In this document: positions 46,037 through 54,517 of the stretch, one piece after another
How positions within the stretch are numbered: the first letter of the stretch is position 1
Layout: every line of letters begins with the position of its first letter
From: an uncultured Alphaproteobacteria bacterium
GTDB taxonomy: Bacteria; Pseudomonadota; Alphaproteobacteria; HIMB59; GCA-002718135
Reading direction: 5' to 3'
Length of the DNA: 64,000 nucleotides
Assembly (NCBI GenBank): GCA_902623545.1
Contig: CACNUI010000002.1
Coordinates: 62,001-126,000, forward strand
Position numbers and translations under genes: made by a program
Notes under the pieces: generated by a model
Seen by the model: only the letters and a program-made list of their open reading frames with translations
Databases searched by the model: none
Told to the model about the DNA's origin: nothing

Positions 46037-47041
46037 TTACTGATTTAAAAATTTTGCTCTTTCTAAAAGATCCACTCCTAGTTTTTTTAAAAAATGTAAA
46101 TGATCAATAAAGATCCAGTTTTCAGCCAGCTTATCTCCATCTCTTCGATATAAATCTACAACTCTCATTTCTGATTCAATATCACTTGCATTTGTTAATC
46201 CTAAATATTCTCCTTTAGGTTTCATAATTAAATTTGGCCAACCAAACCAACCTCCAAGATCATCTTCAGAGCTACTAAGTATGTGTCCATTGAAACGAAC
46301 AAACTCTAAACCATCTTGAAATGGTTTTGTGTGACCTTTTTGATAACCATCAATAGTATAAGAAGCTCCTATACCTCCTGGTCCCCACCAAATCATGTCA
46401 TTATGCCAATCTAATTCTAATTCTTCTTTATAAGATTGCATTTTGGATCCTTTAACAAGTCGATCGCGCATTCTATGAATTAAATCTAATGTTTTTTGAC
46501 TTTCACTTTCATTAGAAATATCAAATTTTAAACCTTTATGATTCTTTGGTCCAGGTGTTACACAAACAAGACCTGTAGATTCAGGAATTATAGAAAGACC
46601 TAGTTGCTGCATTAAATTCATTACATCTAAAAAAATAGCCCCTTCACTAATTTTGTTATTTTCCACTTTGTAAAATTCTGCAAACCTTAATAAAACTGAT
46701 TTATTATTTGGTTTAAGGCCTACAAACGGCTTATTGAAAACACCCATGAAATGACCCATACTGGAGATCCATTTCCCTTTATTTTTATCTAGTGAATTTA
46801 TCCCAGCATAAAATATATCTAATCGACGTTGTATAGGCGAAAATGAATCTTTAATTGGTTTCCATAGATTATTAGCAACAAGATCTATACTACCTAGTTC
46901 GTTGAATGGGTGGGTACATTTCATACTGAAATCTTCTGATGCGTATTTGGATATAACTTCAGATAATGAATCAATGTTGCAACTATCTAACTCATTTAAA
47001 TAATCTAATACTAATTTTTTTTCTGCTTGGAGATCAGTCAT
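46037..47041 (-). CDS. tandem SnoaL/NTF2-like protein (334 aa)
   Basis: Two NTF2-like domains (about 1-140 and 190-330). Domain 1 has FVGLKPNNKSVLLRFAEFYKVENNKI; domain 2 has MIWWGPGGIGASYTIDGY, matching MMWYGPSGIG of the 365-residue paralogue. It converges on the MetE-like gene (0 bases apart) and diverges from the 378-residue gene across a gap with two palindromes. No signal peptide. Function unknown. Confidence 0.7.
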   Translation of the reverse strand: MTDLQAEKKLVLDYLNELDSCNIDSLSEVISKYASEDFSMKCTHPFNELGSIDLVANNLWKPIKDSFSPIQRRLDIFYAGINSLDKNKGKWISSMGHFMGVFNKPFVGLKPNNKSVLLRFAEFYKVENNKISEGAIFLDVMNLMQQLGLSIIPESTGLVCVTPGPKNHKGLKFDISNESESQKTLDLIHRMRDRLVKGSKMQSYKEELELDWHNDMIWWGPGGIGASYTIDGYQKGHTKPFQDGLEFVRFNGHILSSSEDDLGGWFGWPNLIMKPKGEYLGLTNASDIESEMRVVDLYRRDGDKLAENWIFIDHLHFLKKLGVDLLERAKFLNQ

Positions 47042-47077
47042 TTCATTTTGATTATATTAATAAACTAAAAAAGACAA

Positions 47078-47095
47078 TATTCATTTTTTTGAATA
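47078..47095. promoter_or_regulatory. operator palindrome TATTCA-N6-TGAATA, site 2
   Basis: TATTCATTTTTTTGAATA in the 107-base divergent gap between two NTF2-like genes. All 12 fixed bases and the 6-base spacer length match the sites at 42876 and 49725. Confidence 0.7.
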
Positions 47096-47097
47096 AA

Positions 47098-47115
47098 ATT
47101 TCATTGCTTTGAAAT
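47098..47115. promoter_or_regulatory. related palindrome ATTTCA-N6-TGAAAT beside site 2
   Basis: ATTTCATTGCTTTGAAAT starts 3 bases after site 2 and keeps the TTCA-N6-TGAA core and spacing. A second, variant site of the same regulator is the simplest reading, perhaps for cooperative binding. Confidence 0.5.
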
Positions 47116-47148
47116 ATTTTTAAATGTATCTCATTACAAATACAAATT

Positions 47149-48285
47149 ATGAAATTTAATAAAATTACAGATAAAAGACCAGAACCCCTCCAAGATAATC
47201 ATATGCCTAAGAGTTATGATATTTCATTAAAAACATATGGAGGTGGAGGAACAGCTAAATCATTAAATCCAAAACCAAAAAAACTTAAATATCAATCAAT
47301 GAAGGGGTTTGAGGATCAGTATAAAAATATAATCGATTATATTGTAAGGATTACGTATCAAATCTGGGAAGAAAAAAATATTGGCTACATCTATGACACC
47401 TACAGTAAAGATTGCAGAGTTTGGGATGAATTTGGTTTACAATCTGGATCTGAAAAAATTGTAGCTGATACTGTACATACAAACAACGCTTTTCCAGATA
47501 TTCGATTATTTGCAGATGAAGTTATTTGGGCAGGAGATGAAAATGTAAGTTTTCATACTTCGCATAGAACAATTATTACTGGAACAAATACTGGATTTAG
47601 CAAATTTTCCAAACCAACTGGTAAAAAAGTAAGATTATTTTGTATTGCGAATTGTGTAGCTAAAAATAATGAAATTTATTACGAAAATGTTGTCTACGAT
47701 ACAGCAGGTTTAATTAAACAACTCGGATTAGATTTAAATCAGGTTGCCAAGCAACTTGTCGATGAGGGAATTGCAGGACCCTATGCCCCTCATTTTAAAA
47801 ACTCTAAACCAACAAGAAATATTACTAAATTAAAACCAATTAGTTTTGATATTCCAGATAAAATTACAAATGTAAGAGAGTTTGTTCATGCAGTTTATGA
47901 TACAATTTGGAATAGACGAAACTTTTCTGCAATAAATAAAGCATACTCGAGTAAGGTAGAATTTGAAGGTTCAACTGGTCGTAAATTTAAAGGAGTTTTG
48001 CAATTAAGAAAATTTATAATTTCACTTTTAGCTTCGTTCCCTGATCTTGCACTCAGTATTGAAGATTTATACTGGATGGGCAATACAAAAGATGGTTACT
48101 TAGTATCGGTTCGTTGGGGCGCTGTAGGAACTCATAAAGGTAATGGTTCATATGGCCAACCAACTAATAGAGAAGTGTATTTGTGGGGAGTCACTCAATG
48201 GGAAATTAAAAATAATAAAATTACTAAAGAGTGGACTGGTTTTAATGAGCTTGCAATACTAATGCAAATTTTAGGAGATAAATAA
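47149..48285 (+). CDS. tandem SnoaL/NTF2-like protein (378 aa, N-terminal extension)
   Basis: Two NTF2-like domains (about 60-200 and 240-378) behind a 51-residue, glycine/lysine-rich lead absent from its closest paralogue at 43912. Residue 52 begins MKGFEDQYKNIIDYIVRITY, a near match to that paralogue's start, so the ATG at 47302 is an alternative start; no clear ribosome-binding site decides it. Other signatures are SHRTIITGTNTGF and VSVRWGAVGTHKGNGSYG. Its stop overlaps the next ATG by one base. Function unknown. Confidence 0.68.
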   Translation: MKFNKITDKRPEPLQDNHMPKSYDISLKTYGGGGTAKSLNPKPKKLKYQSMKGFEDQYKNIIDYIVRITYQIWEEKNIGYIYDTYSKDCRVWDEFGLQSGSEKIVADTVHTNNAFPDIRLFADEVIWAGDENVSFHTSHRTIITGTNTGFSKFSKPTGKKVRLFCIANCVAKNNEIYYENVVYDTAGLIKQLGLDLNQVAKQLVDEGIAGPYAPHFKNSKPTRNITKLKPISFDIPDKITNVREFVHAVYDTIWNRRNFSAINKAYSSKVEFEGSTGRKFKGVLQLRKFIISLLASFPDLALSIEDLYWMGNTKDGYLVSVRWGAVGTHKGNGSYGQPTNREVYLWGVTQWEIKNNKITKEWTGFNELAILMQILGDK

Positions 48286-48704
48286 TGACTTTAGATGAAA
48301 GTAAAAAATTATTAGCTGATATGTATGATGCACTTAATGCTCAAGATCTAGAAGCACAACATAAGTACTGGAATGATGATATGGTTTGGCACGGTCCTCC
48401 AGGTTTTGGTGATATCCATGGTATAGAAAATTTTAAATATAAAGTTCTAAAACCTTTTTATGAAGCATTTCCAGATTATCATGTAAAAAATGATATTGTG
48501 GTTGCTGAAGGTGAGTGGATTAGTGCAACGGGATTTTTAACAGGTACACATAGTGGAACATATCTTGGAGTGGAGCCAACAGGCAAATCTATCAAAATGC
48601 AATTTTCAGATTTTTGGACCATTAAAGATGGAAAATTTTTAGATAATTACGTTATGGTAGATAATCATGGTGTCTTCGAACAGATGGGATTAAAATTTAA
48701 GTAA
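48285..48704 (+). CDS. single-domain SnoaL/NTF2-like protein (139 aa)
   Basis: One NTF2-like domain with MVWHGPPGFGDIHGIENF, YLGVEPTGKSIKMQFSDFW and ending QMGLKFK. The WxGPxGxG motif is shared with the second domain of the 334- and 365-residue paralogues, so it looks like an unfused version of the same unit. The ATG overlaps the previous stop by one base. Most similar in style to SnoaL-like ester cyclase family proteins. Confidence 0.75.
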   Translation: MTLDESKKLLADMYDALNAQDLEAQHKYWNDDMVWHGPPGFGDIHGIENFKYKVLKPFYEAFPDYHVKNDIVVAEGEWISATGFLTGTHSGTYLGVEPTGKSIKMQFSDFWTIKDGKFLDNYVMVDNHGVFEQMGLKFK

Positions 48705-48705
48705 A

Positions 48706-49704
48706 TTATTTTGTAGTTTTTCTTTTTATAAGTCTTCCCTGTACAATATGATTTATAGGTTCAAAATCTGGATCTTTAATATATTCATTTATTAATTGAG
48801 TTGCTAGTTTTGACATTTGTCTAATAGGTTGTCTGACAGTTGTAAGGTTATATGATTCCCAAGCTGACATTGATATATCGTCATAACCAATAATTTCTAA
48901 TTGAGAAGGTGTTTTTAATGAAGTATTTTTTTTAATATAATCTAAGCATCCGAAAGCCATTGTGTCATCAGCACAAAATATTGCACTTATCTTTTTATTG
49001 AAGATTTTCTCTGTTGCTTGATATCCACCTTCGTAAGTAAAAAAACCTTTTTCAATATTTAATTTAATTTTTTTATTATTTTTAAGATAATTTTTAAAAC
49101 CTTTGCATCGCTCATCACTTACAAAAGATCCTTTTGGCCCTTCAATGATGCCAATATTTTTATGATTTTTCTTTGTAAAATATTCTGCAACTAATTCTCC
49201 TCCGTTACGATGATCACAAGCAACGGAACTTATCGTTGGTATATTCCAACTTCTATTATAAGCAATAAATTGTATTCTTTTTTGATTGCAATCTTCAACA
49301 AATTTATCAGTAGGTTTTGTTGCTGATATTATTGCAATAAGTTTTTCTTTTAAGTATGGCTGTATTAATTTTTCATCTAATTCTTCACCATCATCAGTAG
49401 TAATTAATAAAATTCTAAAGCCTCCATTCCTAAGTGCTTCATGTAACTCAATTAAAACTTCTGGATAATATCTGCTCGTAACATAAGGTAAAATGACAGC
49501 TACCAATCCACTATCATCATTAGATGCTAAATTAGATGATGTGTAAGGCGCCTTATATTTTAATTTCTTGGCAGCTTCTAAAACTCTTAGCTTTGTTCTA
49601 CTAGAAATGCTGGCACCTTTAGTGAAGCATCTTGAAACAGCTGATTGGGATACTCCTGCTAGTTTTGCTACGTCCTGTGATGTCGCAGTCTTTTTAAAAC
49701 TCAT
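48706..49704 (-). CDS. LacI-family transcriptional regulator
   Basis: A 332-residue repressor. The N-terminal helix-turn-helix reads TSQDVAKLAGVSQSAVSRCF, with the hinge helix in LRVLEAAKKLKY, followed by a periplasmic-binding-protein-like sensor domain (DERCKGFKNYLK, IFCADDTMAFGCLDY, EIIGYDDISMSAWESYNLTTVRQP). GGGGGGA lies upstream of the ATG. A palindrome matching those of two neighbouring promoters sits 21 bases upstream of its own start, so it probably represses itself and the cluster until a sugar-like ligand binds. Confidence 0.92.
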   Translation of the reverse strand: MSFKKTATSQDVAKLAGVSQSAVSRCFTKGASISSRTKLRVLEAAKKLKYKAPYTSSNLASNDDSGLVAVILPYVTSRYYPEVLIELHEALRNGGFRILLITTDDGEELDEKLIQPYLKEKLIAIISATKPTDKFVEDCNQKRIQFIAYNRSWNIPTISSVACDHRNGGELVAEYFTKKNHKNIGIIEGPKGSFVSDERCKGFKNYLKNNKKIKLNIEKGFFTYEGGYQATEKIFNKKISAIFCADDTMAFGCLDYIKKNTSLKTPSQLEIIGYDDISMSAWESYNLTTVRQPIRQMSKLATQLINEYIKDPDFEPINHIVQGRLIKRKTTK

Positions 49705-49724
49705 GAATTATCCCCCCATTTCAA

Positions 49725-49742
49725 TATTCAAAATCTTGAATA
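49725..49742. promoter_or_regulatory. operator palindrome TATTCA-N6-TGAATA, site 3 (lacI promoter)
   Basis: TATTCAAAATCTTGAATA lies between lacI and the divergent ABC transporter gene. With one base more each side it is ATATTCAA-aatc-TTGAATAT. The same 12 fixed bases occur at 42876 and 47078. A partial match, ATTCA-tattat-TGCA, begins at 49746. Confidence 0.72.
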
Positions 49743-49798
49743 TCAATTCATATTATTGCATTATTTTCTAATACCAATATAAAGGATTTATACATAAA

Positions 49799-49811
49799 TG
49801 TGAATTTCACA
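49799..49811. promoter_or_regulatory. palindrome TGTGAATTTCACA upstream of the ABC binding-protein gene
   Basis: A perfect 13-bp palindrome with one central base, 23 bases before the ATG at 49834 and just ahead of the ribosome-binding site AAGGGGA. TGTGA/TCACA arms resemble CRP-type half-sites, but with a 3-base rather than 6-base gap. It could be an operator overlapping the transcription start. Confidence 0.4.
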
Positions 49812-49833
49812 CTTTATTAATAAGGGGAAATAT

Positions 49834-51069
49834 ATGAAAAAACTATTAATTGCTCTATTTTTCACATTTGTTAGCACAAGTGCATATGCCGGTGGGCACT
49901 CACCTTGTGGAGTAACAGATGGATCAATAAAGATTCTAGCAAACGAATTTACAACATACAGAATTTTCATGGATGAAGTAAAAAGTTGTGCAGGACCTGA
50001 TGCAGATTTTTCTGTAACACATTCCGTTGATCATAATAAATTACAAGTTGCAGCACTTTCAGCTAACCCAGCTGAATTCTCTGCTAAACTTGTAACTAAT
50101 GGTTCAATTACAACTTTAATGAATGATAACTTAATTCGTCCACTTGATGATTTAGTTGCTAAATACGGAAGTGCATTACAAGACAACCAAAAAATCGTGA
50201 TTGATGGAAAGATCTATGCAATAGCTTTTATGGCTAATGCTCAACATCTTTGGTACAGAGAAAGTATTCTTAATGATTTAGGTATCGCAGTTCCTTCAAC
50301 ATATGAAGAAGTAATTGCAGCTGCAGAGAAAATTAAAGCTTCTGGCAAAATGGCTAACCCATACGCTGGTGCTTTCAAATCTGGATGGAACCTAGGTCAA
50401 GAGTTTGTAAACATGTACCTCGGTCATGGAGGTGATTTCTTTAAAGCTGGGACAGCTGAAGTTAGTGTAAATAATGCTAAAGGAGTAGCTGCTCTTAATA
50501 TGCTTAAAAGATTAACAGAAGTAAGTAACCCTGATTTCTTAACTCAAGATACAAATGCAGTTAAAGAAGAATGGGAGTCTGGTAATGTAGCATTAATGCA
50601 TATCTGGAATTCAGGTGCAGCTTCATTGTTAGATGATGAAGGTGATCAAGCAATTAAAGCTGATACTAGATTAGCTCCTTCTCCATCTGTAGGTGGTGGA
50701 AGTAAACCAGCAACAACTCTTTGGTGGGATGGATTTGGAATTGCAACAAATACTTCTGATGCAAATGCAGAAGCATCATTTAGAGCTCTTTTAGGTGCAG
50801 CAACTTCAACAGAAATGGCAAATGCTAATCCAAATGCAACAATTTGGTTGATTGATGGTTATTCACCAGGAGATACAGCAGGACCAGTTGTTGACGCTGC
50901 TAACAGAGGTGCAACACCTTACCCAAGCTTACCATACATGAGTCTATTACATGGTGCTTTGAGTACAGAACTTGTTGAATTTCTACAAGGAAATGAGTCT
51001 GCAGAAAAAGCATTAGCGGATGTAGAAGCTGCTTATGTAGCAAAAGCTACTGAGCAAGGCTTTCTATAA
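49834..51069 (+). CDS. sugar-type ABC transporter substrate-binding protein
   Basis: A 411-residue family 1 (MalE-like) periplasmic protein. Signal peptide about residues 1-19 (ending AYA). Core segments are FMANAQHLWYRESILNDLGI, VPSTYEEVIAAAEKIKASG and TTLWWDGFGIATNTSDANAE. It starts behind AAGGGGA. It is followed by an intrinsic terminator and then two permease genes. The ligand is probably a carbohydrate or polyol-like compound; the lacI gene is divergent. Confidence 0.9.
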   Translation: MKKLLIALFFTFVSTSAYAGGHSPCGVTDGSIKILANEFTTYRIFMDEVKSCAGPDADFSVTHSVDHNKLQVAALSANPAEFSAKLVTNGSITTLMNDNLIRPLDDLVAKYGSALQDNQKIVIDGKIYAIAFMANAQHLWYRESILNDLGIAVPSTYEEVIAAAEKIKASGKMANPYAGAFKSGWNLGQEFVNMYLGHGGDFFKAGTAEVSVNNAKGVAALNMLKRLTEVSNPDFLTQDTNAVKEEWESGNVALMHIWNSGAASLLDDEGDQAIKADTRLAPSPSVGGGSKPATTLWWDGFGIATNTSDANAEASFRALLGAATSTEMANANPNATIWLIDGYSPGDTAGPVVDAANRGATPYPSLPYMSLLHGALSTELVEFLQGNESAEKALADVEAAYVAKATEQGFL

Positions 51070-51089
51070 ACCTTATAATTATTTATGAT

Positions 51090-51123
51090 AAAGTGGAACA
51101 TTATTATGTTCCACTTTTTTTTT
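51090..51123 (+). terminator. intrinsic terminator after the binding-protein gene
   Basis: AAAGTGGAACAT and ATGTTCCACTTT form a perfect 12-bp stem with loop TATT, followed by six further Ts. It lies between the binding protein and the permeases. Partial termination here would give more binding protein than membrane subunits, as in many ABC operons. Confidence 0.88.
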
Positions 51124-51135
51124 AGTAAGAAATAG

Positions 51136-52164
51136 ATGCCCCACAGAACATTCTTTTGGTTCTTCTTTCCAAGTGGATTGGCAATGTTATTATTTATTGG
51201 TCTTCCAATTATTTCTAGTTTTTTCCAGTCTCTTCATATCGAGCCTGAACAAATTTTAATGGAAGTAGAAAAATGTGACCCATTTGGATGCAAAACGGAA
51301 ACAAAAGTTGATATTGAAGCTACAACGAAATTACAAGAAGAACAACCGCTTGGAAGGTTTAATGGTTTAGGAACATACGGAGATAGAAACCATTTGGCTT
51401 TTGAAGAAATTAAAGAGGCCTGGATTAATTCCTCATCGATAGCAGAGTTTACGGATATTTTATTAAATTTACCTTTCTACAAAGCACTTTTATTTACACT
51501 TACATTTTGTTTTGCAGTTACACCACCAGTTGTAGTTTTAGGATTCATCGTTGCTTTAAGTGTAAATACAATTACAAAAAGTTTAAAAGGACCAACCATT
51601 TTTGGTGTTATACTACCTATGATTGTAACACCGCTAATTGGATCTCTCGTTTTATTTTGGATGATAGATGCTAAAGGAATACTAGGTTCTTTTATTCAAT
51701 TCTTATTTGATGATCCAAACCTATCACTTAAGTCTTCAAGTCAATTGACTTGGATAACTCTGATTATTTATGGTATCTGGCACAATACTCCATTTGCATT
51801 TGTTGTTTTTTATGCTGCATTACAAACTGTTCCTCAAGATCCAATTGAAGCAGCGATTATAGATGGTGCATCAAGATATGAAAGAGTAAGACATATTGTT
51901 ATTCCACATCTTTATCCAGTAGCAACATTTATTATATTAATTTGTCTAATGGATAATTTTAGAGTTCTTGAACCAATAATTGGGTTCGCTGCTGAAGGAG
52001 TTGCTCAATCACTATCTTGGATGATTTATAATGACCTTAGAAGTGAAAACAAAATGTTATTTGGGTCTGCAGGAGCAACATCTATGTTAACTATCATTGG
52101 TGTAGCAATCTTATTAACACCAGTACTTATAAGAACATGGAGAGAATTTAGGACAGAAAGATAA
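51136..52164 (+). CDS. sugar-type ABC transporter permease (MalF-like)
   Basis: A 342-residue inner-membrane protein with six hydrophobic segments and a periplasmic loop of about 70 residues after the first helix (containing KCDPFGCKTE). The cytoplasmic coupling motif EAAIIDGASRYERVRHIVIP is present. It pairs with the permease starting 2 bases after its stop. Confidence 0.9.
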   Translation: MPHRTFFWFFFPSGLAMLLFIGLPIISSFFQSLHIEPEQILMEVEKCDPFGCKTETKVDIEATTKLQEEQPLGRFNGLGTYGDRNHLAFEEIKEAWINSSSIAEFTDILLNLPFYKALLFTLTFCFAVTPPVVVLGFIVALSVNTITKSLKGPTIFGVILPMIVTPLIGSLVLFWMIDAKGILGSFIQFLFDDPNLSLKSSSQLTWITLIIYGIWHNTPFAFVVFYAALQTVPQDPIEAAIIDGASRYERVRHIVIPHLYPVATFIILICLMDNFRVLEPIIGFAAEGVAQSLSWMIYNDLRSENKMLFGSAGATSMLTIIGVAILLTPVLIRTWREFRTER

Positions 52165-52165
52165 T

Positions 52166-53047
52166 ATGGAATCAAAAATTAATAGATACTCAAAACAACT
52201 AATTTTAATAAATAGTTTTTTTATTTTAGCTTGGTTAGTTGTTTCTGTATTTCCTTTTATATGGACTTTTTGGGGATCTTTTAAAGTAAAAGCTGACTTT
52301 TTCTCGAGAGCTGATTGGATGTTCGCAGTTACAGGAGTTAATACTTTGATAGAAACAGGAGATACTTCTACAGTTAAGGCTTATGTAGAGTCTTGGACCG
52401 AAGGTGAATTTTGGAAAGCAACTATGAATACAGTTATTATTACTGTTTCTGTTGTAACGATCTCTTTATTTTTAGGAACATTAGGTGCTTACGCATTGTC
52501 TAGATCAACATATAAATATACTTTTTGGATTTTAATAGCTGCTCTGATTTTTAGAGCGATGCCACACATTACATTAGTTTCAGGTTATCTATTTCCCTTC
52601 TTCCAATTGAACGTTTGGGGCATACTTCCAACTACAATAATTGTTTTAGTTGCTATTAATCAACCTTTTACATTATGGTTACTTTATTCTTTCTTTAAAA
52701 CAGTTCCTAAAGAATTAGATGAAAGTGCACTAATCGATGGCTGCTCATATTTTCAAGCATTTAGATTTGTTATAATGCCCGTTATGTGGCCAGGTGTTGT
52801 TACAGCAGGTTTATTTAGTATGATGTTAGCCTATAATGATTTTACAGTTACTTCACTTCTTTTAAATCAGCAGAATTATACAATGGTTCCCAAAATTAAT
52901 GCTTATTTAGGTACAATTGAACATAGTGGAAATTATATGTGGGCAGTCTCAAGTGTTGTTTCTGCAACTGCACCACTATTTATGATAATTATGTTCTTCC
53001 AAAGACAGTTAATAAGCGGCTTAACTGCTGGTGCGGTAAAGGGATAA
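52166..53047 (+). CDS. sugar-type ABC transporter permease (MalG-like)
   Basis: A 293-residue permease with six hydrophobic segments. The coupling motif is LDESALIDGCSYFQAFRFVIMP. An ordinary partner of the MalF-like protein. No ATP-binding subunit is encoded anywhere in the window for this system, so an ATPase shared with another importer (MsmK/UgpC-like) is needed. Confidence 0.9.
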   Translation: MESKINRYSKQLILINSFFILAWLVVSVFPFIWTFWGSFKVKADFFSRADWMFAVTGVNTLIETGDTSTVKAYVESWTEGEFWKATMNTVIITVSVVTISLFLGTLGAYALSRSTYKYTFWILIAALIFRAMPHITLVSGYLFPFFQLNVWGILPTTIIVLVAINQPFTLWLLYSFFKTVPKELDESALIDGCSYFQAFRFVIMPVMWPGVVTAGLFSMMLAYNDFTVTSLLLNQQNYTMVPKINAYLGTIEHSGNYMWAVSSVVSATAPLFMIIMFFQRQLISGLTAGAVKG

Positions 53048-53069
53048 TAGAACATAAATTTTTTATCTT

Positions 53070-53729
53070 ATGAAATATCAAGCAATACTGTTCGGATCTA
53101 TAGGAACACTTATTGAATCTTCTAACATTCAACGTAATTCATTTAATGAGGCTTTTAAAGAAGCTGGTTTAGATTGGTACTGGGATGAGCAAGATTATAA
53201 AATTTTGTTAAAAAAATCTGGTGGGACAAAAAGAGTAGAAGATTTTGCTGAAAAAAATAATACTAATGTAAATGCTTCACAAATTAGAAATAGAAAAACA
53301 GAAATCTTTAGTTCATTCATTATTAAGAACAAACAAAAATTAAGAAAAAGTGTTGATGAAATAATTAAGTATACAAAAGAAAATAATATTAAACTTGCTT
53401 TCTCAACTTCTACAACTTTAAATAATGTCGATGCAGTATTTGAAAGTCTTTCTGGTCAAATTGCTAGAGAAGATTTTGACTTTATTGGTAATAAATCATT
53501 CGTTAAAAATGAAAAACCACATCCAGAAATTTATAAAGTCACATTAGATAAACTAAATTTACAACCAGAAGATTGTATTGCAATAGAGGATACTGAAGAA
53601 AGTAGTAATTCTGCTGTGAGTGCAGGAATTAAGTGCGTTGGATTTCCAGGTGATTACCACCTAGAAGATAATTTTCAAATGTGCATCAAAAAAATGAATT
53701 TATTAGATCAATCTATCTTTTCAATGTAA
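53070..53729 (+). CDS. HAD-like protein lacking motif I aspartates
   Basis: A 219-residue protein with the beta-phosphoglucomutase-like HAD layout. Motif I, normally FDxDGTL, reads LFGSIGTLIESS, so both catalytic aspartates are replaced (Gly and Ile). Later motifs are kept: FSTSTT (motif II), KNEKPHPEIYK (motif III Lys) and IAIEDTEESSNSAVSAGI (motif IV). It lies 22 bases after the permease gene, in the LacI-linked cluster. It is unlikely to be a classical phosphatase or mutase and may be a regulator or use a different mechanism. Confidence 0.8.
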   Translation: MKYQAILFGSIGTLIESSNIQRNSFNEAFKEAGLDWYWDEQDYKILLKKSGGTKRVEDFAEKNNTNVNASQIRNRKTEIFSSFIIKNKQKLRKSVDEIIKYTKENNIKLAFSTSTTLNNVDAVFESLSGQIAREDFDFIGNKSFVKNEKPHPEIYKVTLDKLNLQPEDCIAIEDTEESSNSAVSAGIKCVGFPGDYHLEDNFQMCIKKMNLLDQSIFSM

Positions 53730-53742
53730 ATAATCAAAATAA

Positions 53743-54510
53743 ATGTTTCTAAAAAATTTTACTGTAAACAACAAAACCGCTCTTGTTACAGGATCAGGTA
53801 AAGGTATAGGTAAAGCATGTGCTTTAGCATTAGCAGAAGCAGGTGCAAATGTAATTATTCTGAGTCGAACAGAGAAAGATCTTTTAATTGTTCAAGACAA
53901 AATTAAAAAACTCAAAAAGAAATGTAGTTATTATGTATGTGATGTTACAAATGTAAAAGAAATTAAAAAAATATTTTCTGAAATCAAGCAATTAGACATA
54001 TTAGTGAATAATGCTGGCACAAATAGGCCTGAATATTTTACTAAAATAAAAAGAAAAGATATGAGTGAAGTTGTTGATCTTAACATTAAAGCATCATTTG
54101 ATATTGCTCAATTGGCAACAAAAGTTATGCTTAAATCAAAAAATCGAAAAAAAATTGGTGGATCAATAATAAATATTTCTTCTCAATTAGGTAAAGTTGG
54201 AGCCCCTCTTAGAAGTGTCTATAATATGACTAAGTTTGGTGTTGAAGGTCTCACTAGAGGAATGGCTATTGATTTGGCTAAATATAACATTAGAGTTAAC
54301 TCTGTTTGTCCTACATTTGTGGAAACACCAATGGTCAAAAAATTTTTTAAAGATAAAAGTTTTAAAAAATCTGTAATTGAAAACATACCTTTAGGAAAAG
54401 TAGCAACAGAAAGAGATATTGCTAGTGCTGTAGTGTATCTTGCTTCAGATGCCGCATCAATGATGACTGGTTCATCACTAGTAATTGATGGAGGATGGAC
54501 AGCTAAATAA
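53743..54510 (+). CDS. short-chain dehydrogenase/reductase
   Basis: A 255-residue classical SDR. Cofactor motif TGSGKGIGKACALAL, NNAGTN, the catalytic Ser in INISSQLGK, YNMTK (Tyr and Lys) and VETPMV are intact. IILSRTEKD after the second strand suggests NADP(H) preference. It follows the HAD-like gene by 13 bases and probably acts on the polyol or ketone intermediate of the imported compound. HpsO/HpsP-type sulfopropanediol dehydrogenases are also SDRs, but specificity cannot be read here. Confidence 0.88.
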   Translation: MFLKNFTVNNKTALVTGSGKGIGKACALALAEAGANVIILSRTEKDLLIVQDKIKKLKKKCSYYVCDVTNVKEIKKIFSEIKQLDILVNNAGTNRPEYFTKIKRKDMSEVVDLNIKASFDIAQLATKVMLKSKNRKKIGGSIINISSQLGKVGAPLRSVYNMTKFGVEGLTRGMAIDLAKYNIRVNSVCPTFVETPMVKKFFKDKSFKKSVIENIPLGKVATERDIASAVVYLASDAASMMTGSSLVIDGGWTAK

Positions 54511-54517
54511 TCAAAAA

